Source of the DNA: a bacterium
Lineage (GTDB): Bacteria; Vulcanimicrobiota; Vulcanimicrobiia; Vulcanimicrobiales; Vulcanimicrobiaceae
Direction of reading: 5' to 3'
Assembly: GCA_021790935.1 (NCBI GenBank)
Contig: JAJYFL010000004.1
Location: 27,142-91,141 of the forward strand
Length of the DNA: 64,000 nt
In this document: piece after piece, positions 17,171-23,329 of the stretch
Numbering within the stretch: position 1 is the stretch's first letter
Layout of the letters: every line of letters starts with the position of its first letter
Translations under genes and position numbers: made by a program
The notes under the pieces: generated by a model
What the model saw: the letters and a program-made list of their open reading frames with translations, nothing else
Told to the model about the DNA's origin: nothing
The model's database searches: none

Positions 17171-17204
17171 AGAAAAAGGCCCCTCGCCGGACCGGCGGGG
17201 GCTC
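17171..17204 (-). terminator. ilv attenuator hairpin
   Basis: Minus-strand GGAGCCCCCGCCGG pairs with CCGGCGAGGGGCC (one bulged base) and is followed by TTTTTCTT, a proper intrinsic terminator between the leader ORF and ilvB. It matches the expected position of an attenuator. Confidence 0.8.
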
Positions 17205-17227
17205 CTGCGTCTTTCTTCATCAGAGTC

Positions 17228-17311
17228 TTACGCAAAGGCCGATCTGCACGGATCCGAACGGAACCGCCTGGTAAGGAGTACGCGTACGAGAAATCGAGTC
17301 GCTGTCGGCAT
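17228..17311 (-). CDS. ilv operon leader peptide
   Basis: A 27-residue ORF starting eight bases after a -10 box. It begins MPTATRFLVRVLLTRRF: the control cluster is Leu-Val-Arg-Val-Leu-Leu, codons CTC GTA CGC GTA CTC CTT. The stop at 17230-17228 is about 24 bases before the terminator hairpin. Length, position and codon content are those of a classical branched-chain leader peptide. No Shine-Dalgarno sequence is present, consistent with leaderless translation. Confidence 0.75.
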   Translation of the reverse strand: MPTATRFLVRVLLTRRFRSDPCRSAFA

Positions 17312-17319
17312 GTGCAGGA

Positions 17320-17348
17320 ACCGTATCACGCGCGCCCCGGCGCGTCAA
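17320..17348 (-). promoter_or_regulatory. ilv operon promoter
   Basis: TTGACG (17348-17343), 17-base spacer and TACGGT (17325-17320) end eight bases before the leader ATG at 17311. The -10 is a moderate match, but the eight-base distance matches the leuA, thr and regulator promoters. Confidence 0.6.
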
Positions 17349-17362
17349 CGAATCCGGTTCAT

Positions 17363-17377
17363 ATTAATCGGGATTAA
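17363..17377 (-). promoter_or_regulatory. TTAA-N6-TTAA box upstream of ilv promoter
   Basis: TTAATCCCGATTAAT on the minus strand has TTAA cores 10 bases apart, ending 14 bases upstream of the ilv -35. It overlaps the last codons and stop of lysC (Asn-Val-Asn-Pro-Asp-stop). Confidence 0.55.
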
Positions 17378-18107
17378 CGTTTTCACCACCGACGTACGTT
17401 CCCAGGCCGCTGCGCAGGCCAATAATGCGCAGGCTCGTCCCCGTTCGGTATGCCAATTCCGCGGCGCGCTCTTGCATCACACGTGCGCCGCTGCGCGCGA
17501 GATCGCGCAATTGTCGCAGCGATAGGCGCTCGAAAGCAGAGGCGCCCGGCTGTTCGCGCGGGTCCGCGTCGTACACACCGTCCACGTCGGTATAGATTTC
17601 GAGCGGAACGTTGCCGAGGGACCAGGCGACGGCAACGGCGGTCAAATCGCTGCCGCCGCGCCCGATCGTGGTGAGCCGCCCATCGCCGGTCGAGCCCTGG
17701 AAACCCGCCACCACCGGAACGACACCCTCGGCAACGAGCCGCTCGAGCAGTACCGGGCGTACCGCGACGATCTCGGCATCGCCGTGCGCATCGTCGGTGA
17801 CGATACCGGCCTGCGCTCCGCTCAGTGCGGTCGCGCGGACGCCGCGCGCACAGAGTTCCTCGGCAAACAGGCCCGCACTGATCAATTCACCGCAGGCGAG
17901 CACCAAATCGCGATTCGCGCTGCCCGGCGCACTTCCGACCAAGGCCGCCAGCGCATCGGTCGAATACGGCGAGGGCGCTCGACCGAGTGCCGACACGACG
18001 ACCACCGGATCGCGTCGTTCCCGAGCGGCGGCCAGCACTCGCCCGATGGCGATCTCCCGCAGTTCGCGAGTCGCAAGCGACGAACCACCGAATTTCTGAA
18101 CGATCAT
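17364..18107 (-). CDS. lysC: Aspartokinase, catalytic domain only
   Basis: A 247-residue aspartate kinase with intact catalytic motifs: MIVQKFGGSSLATRELRE at the N-terminus (Lys and Gly-Gly-Ser-Ser), TTIGRGGSDLTAVAVA for ATP/aspartate, and EIYTDVDGVYDADPRE. Bacterial aspartokinases normally carry two C-terminal ACT domains (total about 400 residues or more) for Lys/Thr feedback. Here the protein ends right after the kinase fold at GENVNPD, so it should be feedback-insensitive unless a partner supplies ACT domains. The ATG overlaps the hom stop (ATGA). It is the last gene of thrC-thrB-hom-lysC. Confidence 0.9.
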   Translation of the reverse strand: MIVQKFGGSSLATRELREIAIGRVLAAARERRDPVVVVSALGRAPSPYSTDALAALVGSAPGSANRDLVLACGELISAGLFAEELCARGVRATALSGAQAGIVTDDAHGDAEIVAVRPVLLERLVAEGVVPVVAGFQGSTGDGRLTTIGRGGSDLTAVAVAWSLGNVPLEIYTDVDGVYDADPREQPGASAFERLSLRQLRDLARSGARVMQERAAELAYRTGTSLRIIGLRSGLGTYVGGENVNPD

Positions 18108-19054
18108 AGGCGACTCACTGCGACCAAATCGCCGACGATGGCCGACGCCGTTTGCTCGCGCCCCGCTCCAGGACCGATCAAGGTTAGAGTACCGCATCCA
18201 CGCCCAATCACGCGAACCACGTTCTGCGCTCCCGTCGCCGCGGCCATCGGATCGGCAAGCGGCACGACGACGGGCTCGACCGCCGCGTCCAATCGAGTGC
18301 GATTCCCTTTGAGCGTGGCAACCAGACGCAACGCGCCGCCGCCGGCACGCGCGTCGCGGACCTGCCGGCGATCGATCGCCTCGATTCCGGTGCGCGCAAT
18401 GCTTTGCCACGGGAGCCAGCGCTCGAACGCGGCGTGAGCGAGCAGCGAGAGCTTTTGCGCGGTGTCGGTGCCGTTGAGATCGTTCGCGGGATCGGACTCG
18501 GCATATCCGTGGGCCCGCGCCGATTCGAGCGCGGCGCCGAAGTCGCAGCCGGCTTCCATTGCGACCAAGATGTAGTTGGTCGTGCCGTTCAGGATTCCGG
18601 ATATTTCGAGGATCTCTTCGCCGGCCAGCGCCGAGCGTAGCACGGAGAGCGCCGGAATAGCACCGCCCACGGCTGCGTCGAACAGCAGCTGGACGCCGCG
18701 ATCGCCGGCAAATGCGATCAGTTCCGGTCCGTGCGTTGCGATAAGCGCTTTGTTGGCAGAGACGACGTGCTTGCCGCAGGCTATCGCCTCCTTTACGAGA
18801 TCGTATGCCGGCTCGAGCCCGCCCATGCATTCGACGATCACGTCGGTGCGCGAGTCTCGAATAACATCCATGGCATCGGTGGTCACGTGCGCCATAACGG
18901 CCTGCGGGCGACGCGTCTTTCGAACGTCCCGCACGAGTACGCCCCGAAGCGAAAACGCCGCTACGTCGCGATCGTGCGCCTGTAGTAGACGCTCTGCTAC
19001 GCCGCTGCCGACGGTTCCGCAGCCAAGGAGACCGACGTTCAAGGCGCGCTTCAT
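18104..19054 (-). CDS. hom: Homoserine dehydrogenase without ACT domain
   Basis: A 316-residue enzyme reducing aspartate semialdehyde to homoserine. LNVGLLGCGTVGSGVAERLL is the nucleotide-binding motif; VVSANKALIATHG and the signature ISGILNGTTNYILV with YAESDPANDLNGTDTAQKL identify the catalytic core, including the catalytic Lys/Asp region. Typical bacterial Hom is about 430 residues with a C-terminal ACT domain for threonine inhibition; this one ends after the catalytic core. The start is the ATG at 19054, overlapping the thrB stop (ATGA). Confidence 0.92.
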   Translation of the reverse strand: MKRALNVGLLGCGTVGSGVAERLLQAHDRDVAAFSLRGVLVRDVRKTRRPQAVMAHVTTDAMDVIRDSRTDVIVECMGGLEPAYDLVKEAIACGKHVVSANKALIATHGPELIAFAGDRGVQLLFDAAVGGAIPALSVLRSALAGEEILEISGILNGTTNYILVAMEAGCDFGAALESARAHGYAESDPANDLNGTDTAQKLSLLAHAAFERWLPWQSIARTGIEAIDRRQVRDARAGGGALRLVATLKGNRTRLDAAVEPVVVPLADPMAAATGAQNVVRVIGRGCGTLTLIGPGAGREQTASAIVGDLVAVSRL

Positions 19055-19941
19055 GCCGTAGCCTCCGTAACGAGCAATCCTTGCGATGCGATCGCCGTGG
19101 GCACGATCCGCGCACCGACTCCGGCACGCCGAAAACAGGCAGCTACGCGATCCGGCGCGTCGCCGGCGCCACCCTCCGAGAGCAGCAACACGCTTGGCCC
19201 GGACCCGGAAAGCACGACGTGCACGCCGGCAGCCGATTGCCCCAGCGCCTCCGACAGGCCCGGGAAAAGCGCTGCCCGGTACGGTTGATGAACGCAGTCG
19301 CGAGTGGCGAGATCGAGACGTGCGAGGCGTCCGCTCGCGAGGCACGCCGCCAGCATGCTCGCGCGCTGCAAGGATCGGCCGACGTCGGCGCGCGCGTACG
19401 ATGCCGGAAGCGCCCGTCGGGCGGCAGCCGTATCCAACGGCCGATCGGGTACGACGAGCGTGCAGCGTAGCGCCTCCGGCGCCGGCAACGGCAACGCGCA
19501 GAGATGCGGCCCTTCTTGCAGCACGAAACACAAGCCGCCGTAAAGTGCCGCCGCTGCGTTATCGGCGTGACCTTCGGCCCGCACGAGCAAGCTCAACATC
19601 TCATCTCTCGAGACGGCGTCGCCCCGAGCTCGGTTCGCAATCGTCATACCGCAGAGCAAGGCCGCAGCGCTACTCCCCAAACCGGCTCCAAGCGGAATAT
19701 CGTTGTGAATATCGACTTCGAAGGCAAACGATTGTGGACCCTCGGCGATCAACGCCATTCCTGCGCGAACGCGCTCGGCCAACCCGCCATGCGTCGGAAG
19801 CTGCGAGCCGGTGACGCGTACCTGCAGCTGAGCACCGCCGGCTCTCGCGCGCGCCGTCATGCGCAGGTCGAGGGCCACTGCGACGGCATCGAAGCCCGAG
19901 CCGAGATTCGCGGAGCTAGCCGGGACGCTGACTTCGATCAT
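19051..19941 (-). CDS. thrB: Homoserine kinase
   Basis: A 296-residue GHMP kinase phosphorylating homoserine. VPASSANLGSGFDAVAVAL opens the fold, the ATP-binding loop is IPLGAGLGSSAAALLCG, and the C-terminal VVLSGSGPSVLLL is GHMP motif 3. The ATG overlaps the thrC stop and the 3' end overlaps the hom ATG, so expression is tightly coupled. No unusual feature. Confidence 0.93.
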   Translation of the reverse strand: MIEVSVPASSANLGSGFDAVAVALDLRMTARARAGGAQLQVRVTGSQLPTHGGLAERVRAGMALIAEGPQSFAFEVDIHNDIPLGAGLGSSAAALLCGMTIANRARGDAVSRDEMLSLLVRAEGHADNAAAALYGGLCFVLQEGPHLCALPLPAPEALRCTLVVPDRPLDTAAARRALPASYARADVGRSLQRASMLAACLASGRLARLDLATRDCVHQPYRAALFPGLSEALGQSAAGVHVVLSGSGPSVLLLSEGGAGDAPDRVAACFRRAGVGARIVPTAIASQGLLVTEATA

Positions 19942-21206
19942 CGAAGCGCCTCCGCGATCGCGCGTTCCAGCGACGCCATATCGCCGGCAACGCGGCGTAA
20001 CGGATTCGCTAACGTCTTGCTAGGATCGCCGTGGTAGCGCTCGATGCTCGCTACGTCTTTAAGGCTCGACCCGGTAAGAAGCGCGACGACGTCGGCGGCT
20101 TCGTCGATCGTGCCGCGCTCGCGTAACGCCAAGGCGCCCGCCAGCGTTGCGGCCGAAGCGGGCTCGCACGCCAGCCCATCGCGCGCGAGCACGGCACGCG
20201 CTTCGGCAATCCGATCGTCCTCGATTGCGATCGCGGTGCCGCCAGTCGCATGCAGAGCGCGCAGCGCCGGACGCCAGGAGACCGGATTGCCGATTTTGAT
20301 CGCGGTCGCGAACGTCGTGGCATGCACCGGGACGAGCGGCTCGTTCTGCTGCCATGCGCGCACGAATGGCGCCGCACCTGCAGCTTGCACGACGGCGATT
20401 CGGGGCACGCGCTCCGCCAAACCGAGCGCTTGCGCTTGCGCAAATCCTTGCGCGAGCGCGACGCAATGCCCGAGATTGCCGCCCGGAACGATCACCCAGT
20501 CGGGGACCCGCCACCCACGGGATTCGAGCAATTCGAACGCCACGGTCTTCTGTCCCTCGCGCCGGAACGGATTGAGGGAATTGACGAGATAGACGGCGCC
20601 GCGTAACGCGAGCTCACGCGCGGCCTGCATCGCAACGTCGAAGTCGCCGTCGATGCCGAGCGCGATCGCGCCGGCATCGAGCGCCTGTGCGAGCTTCGAT
20701 GTCGGCACGTGCCCCGCAGGTAGGAGTACTACCGCCGGCAACCCCGCGCGCGCTGCATAGACGGCCAAACTCGCCGAAGTATTCCCCGTGCTCGCGCACG
20801 CCAGAACCTTTGCGCCGGCGACTCGCGCCCGGGTGACGGCGACGGTCATCCCAGCGTCTTTGTACGAACCTGTCGGGTTGCAACCGAGATTCTTGACCGA
20901 AAGTCCCTCGAGCCCGCTCCAGGCCGCCGAGCGTTCCGCAGGCAACTCCGGAGCGTTCCCTTCTTGAAGCGTCACGATCTGCGAATCGTTCACGGGCGGC
21001 AAGAGCTCGCGAAATCGCCAAACCCCGCTCCGTTCGTGCAATGCATGCGATGTGAGCCTCGACCGGAACACCACGCGCGCGTCGCGCGGCAGCGTGAGGC
21101 CTCGGTCGTACGTGACGTTAAGCACGTCACCGCATGAGGCACACGGCATGCATTCCGATCCGTCCGGCGCATTTGTCGCGCACGTCCCGCACGATAAGAC
21201 CAGCAT
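19938..21206 (-). CDS. thrC: Threonine synthase
   Basis: A 422-residue PLP enzyme converting phosphohomoserine to threonine. It starts with a small cysteine cluster (CGTCATN...CMPCASCG), a rubredoxin-like knuckle seen in one threonine synthase branch. The PLP lysine is in NPTGSYKDAGMT, followed by ASTGNTSASLAVYAARAGL and the phosphate-loop PGGNLGHCVALAQG. The start is the ATG at 21206, preceded by GAGGAGCG; an upstream start at 21281 would lie inside the leader. First structural gene of thrC-thrB-hom-lysC, behind a leader peptide and terminator. Confidence 0.93.
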   Translation of the reverse strand: MLVLSCGTCATNAPDGSECMPCASCGDVLNVTYDRGLTLPRDARVVFRSRLTSHALHERSGVWRFRELLPPVNDSQIVTLQEGNAPELPAERSAAWSGLEGLSVKNLGCNPTGSYKDAGMTVAVTRARVAGAKVLACASTGNTSASLAVYAARAGLPAVVLLPAGHVPTSKLAQALDAGAIALGIDGDFDVAMQAARELALRGAVYLVNSLNPFRREGQKTVAFELLESRGWRVPDWVIVPGGNLGHCVALAQGFAQAQALGLAERVPRIAVVQAAGAAPFVRAWQQNEPLVPVHATTFATAIKIGNPVSWRPALRALHATGGTAIAIEDDRIAEARAVLARDGLACEPASAATLAGALALRERGTIDEAADVVALLTGSSLKDVASIERYHGDPSKTLANPLRRVAGDMASLERAIAEALR

Positions 21207-21221
21207 CGGGTATCGCTCCTC

Positions 21222-21256
21222 TATAAAACGGCCCTCACCGTCTCGGTGAGGGCCGT
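21222..21256 (-). terminator. thr operon attenuator hairpin
   Basis: ACGGCCCTCACCG and its exact complement form a 13-bp stem with the loop AGA, followed by TTTTATAG. It lies 25 bases after the leader stop and 16 bases before the thrC ATG. Confidence 0.8.
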
Positions 21257-21281
21257 CGTCGACTGCTACTACTTCCTGCAC

Positions 21282-21365
21282 TTACGACAATAGCACGCTC
21301 ATCGAGCTCCAAAAGGCGCTCGTAGACATCGTCTGCAAAGTGCTAATCATCGCGGCTGCGTACAT
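21282..21365 (-). CDS. thr operon leader peptide
   Basis: A 27-residue ORF beginning MYAAAMISTLQTMSTSAFW, eight bases after a -10 box and with no Shine-Dalgarno sequence. It has four Met, three Thr and one Ile codon; the cluster ATG ATT AGC ACT TTG CAG ACG ATG TCT ACG holds most of them. It has the same length as the ilv leader. It is followed by an intrinsic terminator. Control by Thr/Met/Ile availability is inferred. Confidence 0.65.
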   Translation of the reverse strand: MYAAAMISTLQTMSTSAFWSSMSVLLS

Positions 21366-21373
21366 GTGAGGCT

Positions 21374-21402
21374 ACCCTAGCATGCTACCGGTACGGTGTC
21401 AA
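21374..21402 (-). promoter_or_regulatory. thr operon promoter
   Basis: A perfect TTGACA (21402-21397), 17-base spacer and TAGGGT (21379-21374), ending eight bases before the leader ATG at 21365. Confidence 0.75.
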
Positions 21403-21417
21403 TCGTTCCACGGCGGT

Positions 21418-21432
21418 ATTAAATCATATTAA
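21418..21432 (-). promoter_or_regulatory. TTAA-N6-TTAA box upstream of thr promoter
   Basis: TTAATATGATTTAAT on the minus strand, with TTAA cores 10 bases apart, 15 bases upstream of the thr -35 and just after the stop of the regulator gene. Confidence 0.55.
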
Positions 21433-21441
21433 CGATCTCGC

Positions 21442-22722
21442 CTACCGCACGAACAGATAGCCTTGGTTCGGAATCGTCAGGATGTAACGAGGATTGGCGG
21501 GATCCTCCTCGATCTTCTTCCGGAGGTTGTGCATGTGGACGCGCAGCGCCGCGAGTTCGTCCTTACCGTCCGAACCAAATAGGCAACGCGCTGCCTCCTC
21601 CGCTTCGACGACGCGCCCGACGTTATCGACGAGCACCTTGAGCAACGTCGCTTGGCGCACTCCTAAACGCACTTCGCGGCCATTGACCCGCAGCTTCCGC
21701 AACTTCAGATCGAACAGTATCGACGCCGCAGCCGGGAGCGTGCTGCCCGTAACGAACGCTTCGTGCAGGGCCTGTTCGGCTACGGCCGCCTCGTGCTCCT
21801 GAAGCAGCAGTGAAATCGTGACGTTGCTGTCCGTAAAATGGAGGACCGTGATATCACGCTCCCGGAGCGCGGCAAAGACTTTGCAGAAGACACCGACCGT
21901 GCTTCTGATCCCACTTCCAACGACGCACACTTTCGCGCAATGGGTCGTGGCGTGCGAGTGTAGCGAGAGTTCTGCAGCGATGTCTTGCGCGAGATCTACG
22001 CGATCCGCGTCGACCGTGAACCGCATTCGCTTGGGAAAGAACTGCAACATCTCGAGCGACACGCCGCGTGCCGCAAGCTGCTCGACCATCCGCGTCCGCT
22101 GCCTCCGCCACCGATCGCCGTCGTCGTGCGTCGGGCGCACGCTTACGAATGCAGCCCCCGTCGATATTGTGATAGACGTAACTGGCTTCGACCGTTCTTC
22201 GAATGCGTCATCTCGAACGATCGTCCCGCGGTTTTCAACAATGCTGCGGATTTCGTAGGGAACGCCCAACGCACGTGCCCGCTCGGCCGCGACTGGCGGA
22301 AGCGCTCCGGCGCGCAGGTCCGCCAGTTCCATCAGCTCCATGTAGCTTGCGAATTCGACGGGGGTCGCCGTCGGCACGCGTTCCGGATCCGCAGACATTA
22401 CGCCATGCGCGTCGGCGAACACGATGACGCGTGCCGACTCGAACGTAGCGGCGAGCGCCATCGCCTCCTCCTGACCGCCTCCGACCAGGAGCGGGATCCC
22501 GCTGCGCGCTAGCTCGTCGAAGGATCCTACCGCGAAATGATCTGGAAGCCGCATCGACGCGTAGCCCCGCTGTGCAAGCGCATCGGCGACGACGGCGGGC
22601 GATGCGCAGACTACGATAACCATCGCTCCACCGTCCCGAAGGTCGGCGATTCGCACGACGATTGCGTCCGTTAACCGCGCACTTTGCACGACTGGGCGCC
22701 CGAAGGTGACGACGTTAACCAT
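21442..22722 (-). CDS. Degenerate aspartokinase-ACT-ACT fused to OmpR-type winged helix
   Basis: A 426-residue protein with no family name I know. Residues 1-165 follow the aspartokinase fold (FADAHGVMSADPERVPTAT and MELADLRAGALPPVAAERA align with the DVDGV...ADPR and LASLGAKVLHPRA regions), but the N-terminal KFGGTS motif has become TFGRPVV and the fold is shortened, so catalysis is unlikely. Residues about 181-250 and 262-325 are two ACT domains; the second has KVCVVGSGIRSTVGVFCKVF, nearly canonical for aspartokinase. Residues about 338-426 are an OmpR/PhoB C-terminal winged helix (LRVHMHNLRKKIEEDP, YILTIPNQGYLFVR). It lies directly upstream of the thr operon and has its own Thr/Ile/Met leader. 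Likely an amino-acid-sensing DNA-binding regulator; ligand and targets are inferred. Confidence 0.8.
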   Translation of the reverse strand: MVNVVTFGRPVVQSARLTDAIVVRIADLRDGGAMVIVVCASPAVVADALAQRGYASMRLPDHFAVGSFDELARSGIPLLVGGGQEEAMALAATFESARVIVFADAHGVMSADPERVPTATPVEFASYMELMELADLRAGALPPVAAERARALGVPYEIRSIVENRGTIVRDDAFEERSKPVTSITISTGAAFVSVRPTHDDGDRWRRQRTRMVEQLAARGVSLEMLQFFPKRMRFTVDADRVDLAQDIAAELSLHSHATTHCAKVCVVGSGIRSTVGVFCKVFAALRERDITVLHFTDSNVTISLLLQEHEAAVAEQALHEAFVTGSTLPAAASILFDLKLRKLRVNGREVRLGVRQATLLKVLVDNVGRVVEAEEAARCLFGSDGKDELAALRVHMHNLRKKIEEDPANPRYILTIPNQGYLFVR

Positions 22723-22768
22723 TGGTGAGAATGTTGGCTAAGAGCGTCATGGAATCTCCGCATCTTCC

Positions 22769-22808
22769 AAAACGAAGAAGCCCCCGCCGAACCGGCGGGG
22801 GCTTCTTC
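22769..22808 (-). terminator. Attenuator hairpin of the ACT regulator gene
   Basis: GAAGAAGCCCCCGCCG and its exact complement form a 16-bp stem with loop GTT, followed by GTTTT. It lies between the leader ORF and the regulator start. Confidence 0.8.
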
Positions 22809-22826
22809 TGCTGTGAACCGCTGTCT

Positions 22827-22904
22827 CTACGCAGTCGCCATCCATCGCCGGTCCGATACGGAACCGAGCATCGTAATGGTAGCAAGCGTAAAAGCACTGG
22901 ACAT
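22827..22904 (-). CDS. Leader peptide of the ACT regulator gene
   Basis: A 25-residue ORF beginning MSSAFTLATITMLGS, eight bases after a -10 box. The cluster ACG CTT GCT ACC ATT ACG ATG reads Thr-Leu-Ala-Thr-Ile-Thr-Met, precisely the aspartate-family end products. Its stop is 18 bases before the terminator hairpin. It implies that the regulator is itself attenuated when these amino acids are plentiful. Confidence 0.7.
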   Translation of the reverse strand: MSSAFTLATITMLGSVSDRRWMATA

Positions 22905-22912
22905 TTCTGGAT

Positions 22913-22942
22913 ACTCTACCATGTGAGACCGGCAGGCGTCAA
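22913..22942 (-). promoter_or_regulatory. Promoter of the ACT regulator gene
   Basis: TTGACG (22942-22937), 18-base spacer and TAGAGT (22918-22913), eight bases before the leader ATG. No TTAA-N6-TTAA box was seen upstream, unlike the thr, ilv and leuA/proC promoters. Confidence 0.65.
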
Positions 22943-23329
22943 GCCGAGCGGACGCCTCGCGCGGCGCATCCGCCGCACGCGACGGGCGCACCATAGCGAA
23001 CGCAAAGTATATCTGGCAACGACAACCGGTCGAGCATTCTCTGCGCGCGATGCTTCCGCATACCGGACGATCGCCGCCAAATCGACGTTGCACGTAAGCA
23101 GGCGATGCGCGGCGCCACATCTCCGCAGGCGATGCCGGTGCCTAGGGGGAAAGGCAACACCCTGAGCGTCGCACATCTAGAAGGCCTGGTCCGCACGCGG
23201 AGAACACCCGGAGGAGAACGGGCCTTACGAATAGGTATTCCAGGGCGGCGCTAGCAGGTCCGTGACGCCGGGGGGCTCTCGCTGGCTCCCAGCCGAGGGG
23301 AGGGCGCTGCAGGGCAGCAACGTGCGGTC
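22943..23329. other. Intergenic region without recognised gene
   Basis: Between the divergent regulator promoter and the next plus-strand gene. I see no convincing ORF, repeat or RNA. The G-rich run around 23267-23310 has some local pairing (GCTGGCTCCCAGC) but no clear function. The promoter for the gene at 23330 should lie here; I could not place it. Confidence 0.4.

Noticed and set aside
17149..17220. 23-residue ORF over the ilv hairpin, overlapping the ilvB start
   Set aside because: No Shine-Dalgarno sequence and no control codon pattern; may be coincidence, so only mentioned in the ilv leader finding.
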